A stretch of DNA of 64,000 nucleotides from Prorocentrum cordatum (taxonomy: Eukaryota > Sar > Dinophyceae > Prorocentrales > Prorocentraceae): assembly GCA_963575745.1 (NCBI GenBank), contig CAUYUJ010017849.1:1-64000 (forward strand), written 5' to 3'. Of this stretch, positions 22,386 through 33,352 are shown in pieces. The position numbers and the translations under genes were made by a program. The first letter of the stretch is position 1, and each line of letters begins with the position of its first letter. The notes beneath the pieces are model-generated. The model searched no databases. It had not been told where the DNA came from and was given only the letters and a program-made list of their open reading frames with translations.

Positions 22386-23480
22386 ACGCGACGGCGTGGA
22401 ATAGGATGACAAACGAGCAAGGGGGAGGAAGAGGACGACGGCGACGACTGCAAGGAACAAGCGGAGGATAAGGAGGAAAATGGATGAGGATGAAGAGACG
22501 GAGGATGGTGGATAAGAGAGGAGTATGCGTGAACAGAGAGGAAGAAGGAGCAGGGAAAGAGAAAGAGGGAATGGATGGGATGTCCGAGACCTCGAATGGG
22601 CAAAGCAACCTGACAGAGCCATGTGCCCGACCTACCAAGACAGTGAAGCCACGTGAAGGGGAACGTGCGTATGTTATGGAAAGCATGCTCAATGCTCCTC
22701 TTTCTGGCTTGATCGCCACTGACGGTTGCTGCCTACTGCTGGTTGAAAGCGATTGCTGCTGATGGCCAAGAAGGATTGCCCCAAGAGACTTCCAAGAGGC
22801 GTCCTCCTCCTTCTGCTCCTCCTTCTTCTACTCCTCCTCATACTACCTATTCCAGCTTGTCCTCATTCTCCTCTTCCTCATGTGTTCCCCGAAGGGTTTC
22901 AACAGCAGCTGGGGGAACGCGTGGTCCGAGAGCTCTAGCACAACTTTCAGCCACGTAGGCGCTTCCAACAAGGCATGGGACGGCGATGATTCGCCGTAGG
23001 TGTCTTCGATAAAAATGATGCCCATCGGTCGGGAGAGCGGACGGGTTCGATCCGCGGGTTCGGGCTCAAGGCCAGGGCAGCCTCCCGTGGAGGGGAATCT
23101 CCTTAGGGAGGGAGCGGCGGATTGGGGCTGCTCTCCATTAGATGATGCCCGCGCCAGGCGTGCTGGCCAACCTCTCTGCGATCCCATCGTTATCGTGCGT
23201 TCATCCACTCAGTCTTGCAGATTTTCGACTATTTTGCATCGCCTGGCGTGCCATATCCAGGCGATAACACGTGTTGCTGGTTGTGCATTGCTGGCAAAGA
23301 TACGGACCCGTAGAATGACTTCTCCAACTCGTCGGGCGACCCGAACCTTTGGTCTCGCCGCAACAAGGACCACGTGAATGATCACCCTTTGTTCAAGGCA
23401 TGGGGAGTGACCCTGCAAGCCCTAACACTTGACGTCCTGCAGACTGTAGACTTGGGCGTTGCAGGTCACGCCGTGCCTTA
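22386..23480. other. Anonymous sequence
   Basis: Contains a CTC/CTT-rich tract at 22800-22880. No gene is recognised. Confidence 0.45.
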
Positions 23481-23589
23481 ACCTCCTTTACGACTTGATT
23501 GACGAGGAGGAGCGCAGTCGCATGGCTGACCGTGATCCAACTGGCGATCCCATTGTAGCCGGCCTGCAGAGCAACCATTCCGGGGCACC

Positions 23590-24450
23590 CGGATTTCTCG
23601 AGCGATCAGTCGGGCCTGCTGGTCCCACGTCGGCGAGAGCGACGGCGTCGAAGGCGAAGATTTGTGGTCCAGCGGTGGCGGACTGGCGCCGGATCTCGGC
23701 GACGCTGGCGGCCGTGCCTTCTGGGCTGCTCGGGGTTGGTGAACCACTGGCGTGACTCGACGAACTTCTCGGTTGTGGTGTCCAGACGGCGAGATGGGAT
23801 GACTTCCACGTGACGATTGGACTCGGCGAGGGTGCGGGCGATGTTTTCGTGGTCGATCAGCATGGCGGAGTCGACGGGGCCCGATAATTGTTGGAAGACG
23901 CTGTCTGCGACGCCATAGAATCCAGCATGCCCACCACCCGGCGGAGGATGAGGAGACTGGCCTCCAGCTGTATCTGCGGTCGGTCGGGCGACTCCTACAG
24001 CAAGGCGAAAACCATCAGGTGGCTGCGGTGGTGCGGCTGCTGCGCCGGCGCCAGCAGCATGGGGGAGGCCCTCTCCGTTGCTAGTCTCCTTTTGGTGAAA
24101 GCGTGGGTGGGCTCCGTCCTTGACCGATCATGGCGGCGAAGCCCTTGAGGGCAGGCTCGTCCGCGGCAGCCTGGGCTAAGGCTGGGGGGACGCACGGGCT
24201 CGTGGCTCCACCAGGGTGCACATCAGGTCCGAGTGGCGCAGCACCTCCAGCAGCGGGAGCACGTGGACCGACCGCCCCACGACGGTCCCGACCTCGGTCG
24301 CGTTCACGTTCGCGGCCTCCGTCTCGACGGACCCCCCACTGCGATGCGCGGAGCGACCAGAGGGCCCAGCACGCTGGCCTCGGTGTTCCCCGTCGGCCAG
24401 GGCGGCCTTATGAGCGTCCACAGCCCTGCGGGTGATCATAGTTTTGCTGC
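23590..24450 (-). pseudogene. Decayed coding-like region, family unknown
   Basis: Minus-strand stretches in shifting frames look protein-like. In order they include VNATEVGTVVGRSVHVLPLL (near 24270), ADEPALKGFAAMIGQ (near 24150), LEASLLILRRVVGMLDSMAS (near 23930), VFQQLSGPVDSAMLIDHENI and VEVIPSRRLDTTTEKFVESR (23740-23900), then SVAEIRRQSATAGPQIFAFD (near 23680). At least three frame changes are needed to join them. It could be a pseudogene or exons with unrecognised introns. No family is assigned. Confidence 0.35.
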
Positions 24451-24479
24451 GGGGATGACGTTGTGGGTGAGGATTGTCA

Positions 24480-25575
24480 TGACAGTTGGGTGGCCGTTAC
24501 TTTGATCCTGGAGCTCATCACTGCGATGGTGGAATCTACACCAGCTTGTTCAGTCTTGGCTTCCGCTGCCATGTCAGCGTTCTGCGGGGCGGCCGCGGCC
24601 ATGTAGCTGGAGTGCCAGGCGCGAGAGAAGGCACCACGCAAGCCGATACAATAAAGGCCCAGAAGAGGTCAGCTTCTGGAAGCGGGCGGCGGCTAGCACC
24701 AAGAGTGTCGTAAGAGATGAACATGGTTGGGATCGTTCCGCGGACCAGCGATCTCCATTTCACCGCCCGAGGGACAAGAACACGTCTTGAGGCAGATCTG
24801 CCATGGTGGGAGGGAGGAGGATGAGGAGGAACAGGAGGAGAGGGAGGAGGAGGCTGTAGAAGGACCGTGGGGTGAAGGGGGCAGCATGGAACATGATGGC
24901 CAGGGGGAGGAGGAAGACCAGAACAACCCCAGGAAACATCAACGATGATGCAGCACATACGACCTCCCGTCCCACGTCCCTCCTCGCAAGTCCCTGCAAA
25001 CATTCTGTTTCACTGCGGGAAGCGCCCCCCTGAAAACCGAACACCTCATGGGCCTGTCAATCAAACGAACTTCCCCTTCCAAAACATGGTCCGTCTTCCA
25101 TCCGTCTAAAAATACGTCGTGTAACCGAAAAAAGACAAACGCGACATAGATGTCTAAACATACTCCCCATGCTTGAAGGGAGACGCCTTTCATCCGTGTT
25201 ATCTTTACATGAACTCGAATATCTGGTCAGATAACAACATGGAAATTCAAGAAATAGTCGGGTATGAGAAGTGAGCCGGCGTCCATCAGCGCAGCTGTTG
25301 CGTACATGCTGGGTTTCGGGACATAACATCCACAAGTATCTCAAGAGAGCGCCACATTTGGAAACAAGCACCGAGCTTCATCCGTACACTTGTTGGAAAC
25401 TTGTTGCTGGTGTGTTTTGTTGATCCCGCCAGCCCTTTAGGGCGTAGGTGGTCTAGGGTGTTTTGTCTTGCATCTGCCCCTCTTCCCCTTCGGGGAGGGG
25501 TTTATCACTGCTCCTTATTAATATACACCCCCTCCCCCGCCCGGCTGGCGGCCAACCAGGAACCATGCCGACTCC
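24480..25575. other. Anonymous sequence
   Basis: A short GAG-rich stretch lies near 24810-24930. I recognise no gene. Confidence 0.45.
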
Positions 25576-25577
25576 AT

Positions 25578-25995
25578 GCGGGCCCGCACCCCACCGTCCC
25601 GCTCAAAAATCAATACAAACGGCACTCTGCCTCCACATTTGGAGCATGCGCGGCCAACCCGATGCGCCCCCCCTCCCCCCCCACCCACCATCCCTGTCAA
25701 AAAAACAATGCAACATCCACTTTTGGGCAGAAGTCTTGAGTCATGTTCGTCAGGCCTGCGAGCATTTCGTACTGTTCTTGACAGGGGCGGCGGGGGAGCC
25801 AGCATATTCGCTGCTGTGCGCACGGCTACCATCCCTGACAAAATAATCCAACATGCACCTCGCGGCAAAATCTGGATCATGCGCGGCCATTCCGTGATCA
25901 TTGTCAAATGGTTTTGACAGGGACGGCGGGGGTGGTGGCGCGTGGCCTGCTGTGAGCAGGCCTACCAGACACCATGATGGGCATTGGTTTTCGAG
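25578..25995. mobile_element. Cluster of MITE-like family H elements
   Basis: At least two near-complete copies (about 25685-25800 and 25827-25943) have ends reading CCACCATCCCTGTCAAAA at the left and, at the right, TTGACAGGGRCGGCGGGGG (its inverse). A left-half fragment lies at 25588-25680 and a right-half fragment near 25985-26012. The insides share GGATCATGCGCGGCCA-like words. A partial left end may also sit at the window end (63955-64000). Confidence 0.6.
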
Positions 25996-26059
25996 AAGGA
26001 TGGCGGGGGCCGACATGTTTCCCGATGTGTGCTGTCACTTGCGCAGGCGCGCTTGACGC

Positions 26060-26260
26060 ACTCTGCACGTGCCCCGAACATGGCGCACCTGGCGCGGCTG
26101 GGGTGTGCGGCACACCTGGCGTATTCGGAGCTCGTGGCGCATCTGGCGCACCAGGCGTGCCTGGCATGCTCGGGCCCCAGGCGTCCCTGGCGCGCGTGGC
26201 GCCCCTGGCACGCGTGGCGCACCTCGCCCAAGCGTCGCGCACCTGGGGTCGGCTTTGGTT
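26060..26260 (+). repeat. Degenerate CTGGCGCAC minisatellite
   Basis: Short GC-rich units of 9-12 bases related to CTGGCGCACCTGGCG. One frame gives about ten Gly-X-Y triplets (GAPGAAGVCGTPGVFGARGA), but this follows from a 9-base repeat and is not good evidence for a collagen gene. Confidence 0.7.
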
Positions 26261-26554
26261 CCCAGTAGCTGTCCATCCAAAGACGACCGCTGAAGATGCT
26301 CAAGCTCGGGTGTTACGTATTTGTTGGGAGGGCGGGTGGCAGTGAGCTAGACGGCTTGCGGGCGGGTGGGTAGCTTGACTCCTGACCCATACCCCCTCCC
26401 CTGGACCTGGACGGGGCCGGTCGCGAGGTGTCAGGGTGTCCAAAACGGCCTCGACGAGGAAACCAAAATCATTGCTTGTTTTCCAAGGTTTTGGCCCCAT
26501 GATTGCCTCTTGGGGGGCAAACCGATTAACTTAAGCTCCCCTTTTGTCTGATCG

Positions 26555-26790
26555 ATGTCCTCCAAGATGGCCCCAAAAGTGCTCCCAAGGCTCCCAAGAG
26601 CGCTTCAAGAGGGCCCCAAGAGGCGTCCAGGAGGCCCCAGGAAGCCCCAAGAGGCCCCCCACAGGCCTCCAAGACACTCCCAAGAGACCCCCAAGAGGCC
26701 CCAAGAAGCTCCCCGAGGCACCCAAGACGCTCCAAGAGGCCTCCGGCACCGCCAAGGGGCTCCCAAACCACTCCAAGAGGCCTCCGCTGG
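26555..26790 (+). repeat. Phased CCAAGA repeat block
   Basis: AA/AG anchors repeat at about 8-14 bases, usually 10 or 11. It begins with CTCCAAGATGGCCCC. Confidence 0.65.
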
Positions 26791-27223
26791 GGGACCCTTC
26801 CTCTGCGTGCTGCCACTTCCCTGATCGAGGCAACTCCTCAAGGCATCGTTTCTGGATGGGCTGGTGGGGTTACATTTTTGATCGCGAGCGCGCCGGAAGA
26901 CGCTGGGCGCCGTCAGGACGAAACGTCAATGCAACGGCCCAAATTACGCATCAAGCGCACGATGTTGGGGTTATTTTTTTTAGTCAGCGGCCGCGGGCGA
27001 GCGCGCTGGCGGCGCGTCAGGTAAAAGCGGGCTACGCAGAGACTAAGTAGGCAAAGGGAGCGCGGGAAAAACAAACAGAGCAACGCGCGATGCGACGGTT
27101 AAGTGCGGCCGAGGCCTCAGGTGGGTGGCTGAAGGGAGACTGAGGGGAACTGCCAGCGTGCAAAGCTGCAAGTCCGTCGGAGGCGCCAAACGTCGGAAAG
27201 TCAACGGCGGCCAGGGACAACTC

Positions 27224-27245
27224 CGAGAGAGAGAGAGAGAGAGAA
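27224..27245 (+). repeat. GA dinucleotide tract
   Basis: Eleven GA units. The flanks at 26.8-27.7 kb hold no recognised gene. Confidence 0.85.
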
Positions 27246-27709
27246 AACGTGATACCGTACCTCAGACGACTGCGTAGACACCAGGGTGGCCGTGGCCAAC
27301 GAAACGCCGGTCGAGGTAGGAAAGAGAAATGCAAAGGCGAGGCCCTGGACTACGCGAAGCGCGAGGCCAGGGTGGTCCAAAGGACCGTCGGCCAAGGAAT
27401 TTTTGCCAGAAGGCGAGAGCGTTGGCAGGCTGCAGCTCCCAGGGTGGCTGAAGCCGAGAGACCCCTGGCAGCAATACGCACGAGTGCGACGCAAGCCAAA
27501 ATGGCGCGGGTCACCACGTACCTGACGATGGTGGGGTTACGCGAAGCGTTTAGAATTCTCACTTTTAAAAAATTCGCCGACCCATTGGGGTCACGGCGTG
27601 TGAGATGCTTCCCCCTGCCCAAACCCCTCACCTGGGAGCCCGGTCCGGCCGGTTTGGAGGGGTGGGGTGGGGTGGGGGGCAACTGTGTCGGCCGCACCCT
27701 TGGAGCCTC

Positions 27710-28290
27710 AGGGGGCCCCAAAACGGGCCAAGAGGGCCCTAAAAGGCCACCCGGAGTACAAGAGGGCTACGAGTCGCCGAAAGATCGCTCCAAGACGCCC
27801 AAGATTGCCTCCAGACGGTCCCAGAGGCCCCCAGGACGCCCCAAGAAGCCACCAAGAGGCGTCCCAAGAGGCCCTCCAGATGCAACAGTCGTACCGTTCC
27901 GAAGGAGACGTATAATTTTAGCACATTCGCCTCTTGGGCTTTCACGAGGCCCACAACGGCCCAAGAAGACTTTAAGATCGACCCAAGATAACCCAAGAGG
28001 TCCCCAAGGGGGCTCAAAGACGGCCCAAGAGGGCCCCAAGACGGCCCCAGAAGCTTCCCAAACGACCCAGGAGGGCCCCAGGACGGCCCCAAGAGGAGGC
28101 CCAGAGGGGGAACCCGAATGAACATTTCGAGCACTCGGCCCCGAAAAAACCTGAGGAGGCGCCAATAGGCCCCCACCACAAGAGGCTCCCACGAGGCCCC
28201 CGAGAGGCCCGCCAGAGGCTCCTAGAGGCCTCAAAACGGCCCCTAAGAAGCCTCAAAAGTGCTGCCAGGAGAGCCCAGAGAAGCCCAAAA
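27710..28290 (+). repeat. Large phased CCAAGA repeat block
   Basis: The longest block. From 27963 to 28091, 12 steps cover 128 bases, mean 10.67. The few non-repeat stretches (for example 27885-27950) may be insertions or decayed units. Confidence 0.75.
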
Positions 28291-28430
28291 GCAAAGCCGC
28301 GATCCGCCAACCGCCCCCGACGAAATCCCAAGAAGCTGAAACCGCAAGATTCCCCAAACATCGTTCCGCAAACTCCGTTTTTCACTCTTATTGCCGCCCC
28401 GAGGGGTCGGCGGTGCGGCGTCAGCCACTG

Positions 28431-28547
28431 AATTCGCCGGCCCAACGGGCCAGAGGCGTGCTAAGATCTCCGGTAACTACTAAACAGTAGTTGTAGTTCG
28501 CGCGCGCGGGGCGGCCCCTGGGGGCCCCCGGACGAGAAGTACCCCGG
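28431..28547 (+). repeat. Dispersed repeat family B, copy 2
   Basis: Shares the GCTAAGATCTCCGGTAAC core, CGCGCGCG run and GGCCCCTGGGGGCCCC with copy 1, and contains a small hairpin CTACTAAACAGTAG. It is followed about 110 bases later by a phased block. Confidence 0.75.
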
Positions 28548-28654
28548 CTGATCCCCGACAGGGTCCCGGGCGCTCCCCAGGGGGGAGGCTATTTTTCGCC
28601 ACCCCTCACGAGGATCGCGGCCTCCGAGGGGGTGGCTGCAATCGACTACCCCCC

Positions 28655-28795
28655 CTCCCGCCCCAATGGGCCCCCAAGAGCCCCCCAAGAGGCCCCAGGG
28701 GAGCCCAAGACGCCGCCAAGGAGCCCCAAGACGCTCCCAAGAAGCCCCCAAGAGGCCCCCAAGACGGCCCCAAGAGGCCCCAACTAGCGCTCCAG
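28655..28795 (+). repeat. Best-phased CCAAGA repeat block
   Basis: AAGA anchors at 28676, 28687, 28707, 28718, 28728, 28739, 28750, 28761, 28772 and 28782; the 20-base gap holds one diverged unit. Ten units in 106 bases give 10.6. Confidence 0.8.
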
Positions 28796-29040
28796 GGCCG
28801 GAGGAATGAGCGAAGCGATTAATAATTGTTGTTGATCCCCCTGGTAACCGTTCTCTTTTTCAATTATTATCCCGGCAAAGCAACCTAACAGCGATGTGTA
28901 GAAGCATATCTGAAAGCATTCCCCTTAAGATTCAGATGAAAATCCAGTTGTCGAATTCTGCTGTTCTCGCAGTCGTAGTCGCATTCGCGATGACAGTCGC
29001 AGCGGCAACGGCAGTCGCAGTCACAGCCTCAGCCTCAGCC

Positions 29041-29790
29041 TGCCTCCTCCTCCTCCTCTTTCTCCTGCTCCTCCTCCTCCTCCTCCTCCTCCTCCTCCTC
29101 CTCTTCCTCCTGCTCGTCCTCGTTCTCGTCCTCCTCGTCTTGCTCGTCCTCCTCCTCCTGGTGCTCCTCCTCCTCCTCCTCCTCCTCCTCCTCCTCCTCC
29201 TGGTGGTCCTCGTTCTCCTCCTCCTGGTGCTCTCCCCCCCCCTCCTCCTCCTCGTCCTCCTCCTCCTCCTCCTCCTCGTCCTCCTCCTCCTCTCCTCCTC
29301 CTCCTCCTCCTCCTCCTCCTCCTCCTCCTCCTGGTAGTCCTCCCCCTCCTCCTCCTCCTCCTCCTCCTCTTCCTGGTCGTCCTCGTTCTCGTCCTCCTCG
29401 TCTTGCTCGTCCTCCTCCTCCTGGTGTTCTCTCCTCCTCCTCCTCCTCCTCCTCCTCCTCCTCCTCCTCCTCCTCCTGGTGGTCCTCGTTCTCCTCCTCC
29501 TGGTGCTCTCCCCCCCCCTCCTCCTCCTCTCCTCCTCCTCCTCCTCCCTCTCTCTTCCTCCTCCTCCTCCTCCTCCTCCTCCTCCTGGTAGTCCTCCCCC
29601 TCCCCTCCTCCTCCTCCTCCTCCTCCTCCTCCTCTGGTCGTCCTCCTCCTCCTGGTCGTCCTCCTCCTCCTGCTCGTCCTCCTCCTCCTCCTGCTCGTCC
29701 TTCTTCTCCTGCTCCTCCTGCTCCTCGTCCTGCTCCTGCTCGTCCTCGTCCTCCTGGTCTTGCTCGTCCTCCTCCTCGTCGTGCTCTTGC
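29041..29790 (+). repeat. 750-bp CTC array with higher-order duplication
   Basis: CTC/CCT units dominate. Landmarks recur about 263-276 bases apart: CGTTCTCGTCCTCCTCGTCT at 29121 and 29384, and CGTTCTCCTCCTCCTGGTGC at 29211 and 29487. This suggests a higher-order tandem duplication. Confidence 0.85.
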
Positions 29791-29800
29791 CCCTGCTGAA

Positions 29801-30297
29801 AATGTGGCCCAGGAATGGAGTTCTGGGAAGTCGAAGAGCACGAAGTTGCCTACAGTTGGCTACGGGCATTCAAAATGTGGCCCGGGAATGGAGTTCTGGG
29901 AACTCGAAGAGCACGAAGTGGCCTACAGTTGGCTCCGGGCATTCAAAATGTGGCCCGGGAATGGAGTTCTGGGAACTCGAAGAGCACGAAGTGGCCTACA
30001 GTTGGCTCCGGGCATTCAAAATGTGGCCCGGGAATGGAGTTCTGGGAACTCGAAGAGCACGAAGTGGCCTACAGTTGGCTCCGGGCATCCAAAATGTGGC
30101 CCGGGAATGGAATTCTGGGAACTCGAAGAGCACGAAGTGTGTGACTGTTGCATCTGGTTATTCTAAATGTGGCCCGGGAATGGCGTTCTGGGATCTCGAA
30201 GAGCACGAAGTGTGTGACTGTTGCATCCGGGTATTCAGAATGTGGCCTGGGAATGGAGTTCTGGGAAGTCGAAGAGCACGAAGTGTGTGACTGTTGG
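29801..30297 (+). repeat. 73-bp tandem repeat, about 6.8 copies
   Basis: AATGTGG recurs at 29801, 29874, 29947, 30020, 30093, 30166 and 30239, exactly 73 bases apart. The first units carry GCCTACAGTTGGC and the last ones GTGTGACTGTTGC, so two subtypes exist. As 73 is not a multiple of three, each frame cycles through all three readings of the unit, and a 176-residue open frame results. It starts directly at the end of the CTC array. Confidence 0.95.
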
Positions 30298-30299
30298 TG

Positions 30300-30890
30300 A
30301 AAAACGAGCCCGGCACCCTGCCGCCCGGCAACTCCCCAACACCTGCCCGGACCCCCCTGTGGAGTGATCTGTGAGCTCTTTTGAGTCAACTAGAAACCTA
30401 TCAGTCTTCGCTGTTAGGTAAAAATGCTTCTGCCAGGGCTCACAGCCTGTTTTTTACGCTTACATATTCTTTACACGGGAAATCGAAGTGTCACCGAACT
30501 GGGCCCCTGGCCCCTGGTTTTGAATAACATCAACAACAACAAGGGCTCCCGCCAGAAACTTCCTCATCATTTATTTCCAAATCGCGCCCTCGCGCGGGAT
30601 TTCCTCACAATGTACAAAGAAATCGTGCTCTCGCGTGGGACTTCCGTCATATTCAGACGCCGCGCTCTCACGCTCTCGCTGTGGATTTCCGCACGGCTTA
30701 TTTGGGAATCGCGCTGTCGCTCGAGAGTTCCTCGCGATTCATGCAGAACGCACGCTTCAGCAACCCGCCTCGTGATCCCAGCCCCAGCATCTAACTTGCG
30801 AAACAACCAGAAGCGAACTTCTTCGACCGCCCTGCCAGCACTGCTGGTGATACGACGATGGGTTCTTATGGAATAGAGGTCGGGCATGGC
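30300..30890. other. Anonymous sequence
   Basis: Near 30570-30740 short segments CAAATCGCGCCCTCGCGCGG, AATCGTGCTCTCGCGTGG and AATCGCGCTGTCGCTCGAG suggest a diverged tandem repeat of about 60-70 bases. No gene is recognised. Confidence 0.4.
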
Positions 30891-30895
30891 GAGCT

Positions 30896-30921
30896 AGGAT
30901 GATGATGATGATGCGGCTGCT

Positions 30922-30952
<31 letters not shown>

Positions 30953-31010
30953 TTGATGATGATTATGATGATGCTGCTGATGATCATGATGCTGAAGCTG
31001 AAGCTGAAGC

Positions 31011-31080
<70 letters not shown>

Positions 31081-31099
31081 AATGATAATGATAATGATA

Positions 31100-31173
<74 letters not shown>
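30896..31173 (+). repeat. ATG/TGA triplet array
   Basis: GAT units with GCT, GTT and AAT variants. Confidence 0.95.
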
Positions 31174-31174
<1 letters not shown>

Positions 31175-31935
31175 TGATGCGGAGGAGTCGGGGGCGGAGG
31201 CAGGTGAGCATAGAGGACGATGGGGGGGAGGAGGGAGGATAAGGAGCATGATGAGAAGGGTGAAAACGTCGAGAGGGAGGTTGAGGAGCAGGGGAAACAT
31301 AAAATGGTGGAGAAGGTGGGAGGATGAGGGATGGGGACGATGACCAGGAGGAGGAGGAGGACGAGGACTGTGGGGATCAAGGTGTGATTCGCTGATCAGC
31401 CGCCTCTTACCTCAGGTCATCCCCTGGTTCGCCCCGCAACTGCTCGGGGAAGTCTCTCCGGCGGCCCGAGACTCTCCCGAAGTGATCCGTAACTGTTGCG
31501 CTCCAAGCGGACAAGCGGACAAGCGGCCTGCAGTCTAGGTGCCGCGGGGGCACTGCAGGGTGGCGCCAGGGCGCCGCTATTGGTGAAGCAATGCGACAAC
31601 AACAAGACTCGATACATCAAATTGTCTGAAAGGAGGACAAGGAGGCAGACGGCGACGACGACACTAGAACATTAGCCGCGCAACCATGGCCACTCACCGT
31701 TGTGTGTACCCAGACTCCAAAGTGTCCAAACGATCAACGGTTCGGGTTTGCCCCATCCCAGCAGTCTGTGGCTGTAGCGTGGGCCCAGGCAGTCCACTTC
31801 GGATAAGCCTGGCGGCCCCAGGAGCGTCTCGGCAAGGTGCAGCTCCGACGGGGGGAGGCCTGTGTTTTCCGAGGCGAACCCGTCGAAGAGGTGCTCGTCG
31901 TGCTTCTCCCGCGGCCGCGGTGGGGAGAGGCCAGA

Positions 31936-32101
31936 CTTAGGTCGGGCATGTCCCCCTACAGGCGGATTTGGGACGAAAAAGAAAACATACCCAGACAATG
32001 CCCCCTAAAATATCCGAAAATTGTCAAAACATCGTCCCCAGGCTATACCTTCTACACTATTCTTGAACATTCCCCCTGTAGCGGGACGGGCCCGACGTAA
32101 G
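31936..32101. mobile_element. MITE-like element family A, copy 2
   Basis: About 166 bp. Left end CTTAGGTCGGGCATGTCCCC, right end in reverse complement CTTACGTCGGGCCCGTCCCG, each leading to CTACAGG. Inside it shares CATCGTCCCCA with the other copies. The upstream 31.2-31.9 kb holds no recognised gene. Confidence 0.8.
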
Positions 32102-32371
32102 GCCAGGACGTGCCGCGGACTAGGCGGCGGGCTCCTCAGGCGTGAGGCCGCGCACCGCGTCCACCAGGTGGACGACGCGCCGCAGGCTACTCGGGGCGGG
32201 TGGGGGCATGCAGACCGGTCGGCCGTCGGAGGACGCGACGCCCAGGCGTCCCCGTCTTCGAGGGCAGGTCCAGCGAGGGGCAAGTTACGGATCAGAGCAG
32301 AACCCCCCGCACTCGTCACTGACTGTGCATTGCGCACCATCCCTCTCCAACAAAGGGGCCCAAGGACAAAC

Positions 32372-33352
32372 AACACACACAACCACACACAGACACACGC
32401 ACACACATACTCACACACACACACTCACACACAAACACACATACAAAAACACACGAACACACAGTCACGCAAACACATATTTTTAAAGCCAGCGGCGCAG
32501 AGGGTCCTCAAGCGCGAATGGCAACACACACGCACACCGACACACACACACACCACCGACACACACACACACACACACGCACACCGACACCAACACCCAC
32601 ACCGACATGCACACTCACACCGACACACACACACACACACCGACACCGCCGACACACACACACTGACACACACACACACACGCACCGACACACACACACA
32701 CACCGACACTCACACCGACACACACACACACACGCACATACACACAAGCCGACACACACAAGCACACAAACACACAAACATACAAACACACACACAACCA
32801 TCATACAAACACAAACGCACACACACACACACGCTTTCGAGCCAGCGGTGCAAAGGGTCTTCAAGCGCAAGCAACAACACCCGCACCGACACACACACAC
32901 ACCGACACACACACCGACACACACACACCGACACTCACACAAACACCGACACCCACACCGACATTCACACACAAATACACACCGACATACACACACTGAT
33001 ACCCACACCGACACACATACACCGATACACACATCGACACACACACACACCAACACACACGCACACCGACACACACACACCGACACCGACAACGATACTG
33101 ACACACACACACACACACACCGACACCGACACCGACACACCGACACACACACACACAAACACCGACACACCGACACACCGACACACGGACACGCACACAC
33201 ACACCACCGACACACACCGACACACACACACCAACACACACACACACCGGCACACACACACACATCCCCCCACACACACACACACACACCACACACACGC
33301 GCACACAACTCACAATACACGACATACAACACACAACACACAACACACATAA
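32372..33352 (+). repeat. CA / CACCGACA minisatellite array
   Basis: CA dinucleotides with regular CCGACAC insertions. A 45-base unique-looking spacer with GCCAGCGGCGCAGAGGGTCC recurs about 350 bases later (near 32487 and 32838), marking a higher-order duplication. Confidence 0.95.

Noticed and set aside
23035-23065. GGTTCGATCC, a B-box-like word (similar at 18090, 34868, 58162)
   Set aside because: No A box or cloverleaf can be drawn upstream at any of these places.
25974-26345. Collagen-like Gly-X-Y frame
   Set aside because: It follows from a 9-12 base minisatellite; the other frames are equally open.
27249-28121. 290-codon plus-strand frame
   Set aside because: More than half lies in the phased repeat block, and no motif is visible in the rest.
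29035-29869. Reading frames of over 260 codons on the minus strand across the CTC array
   Set aside because: They encode only Glu/Gly/Arg runs forced by the triplet repeat.
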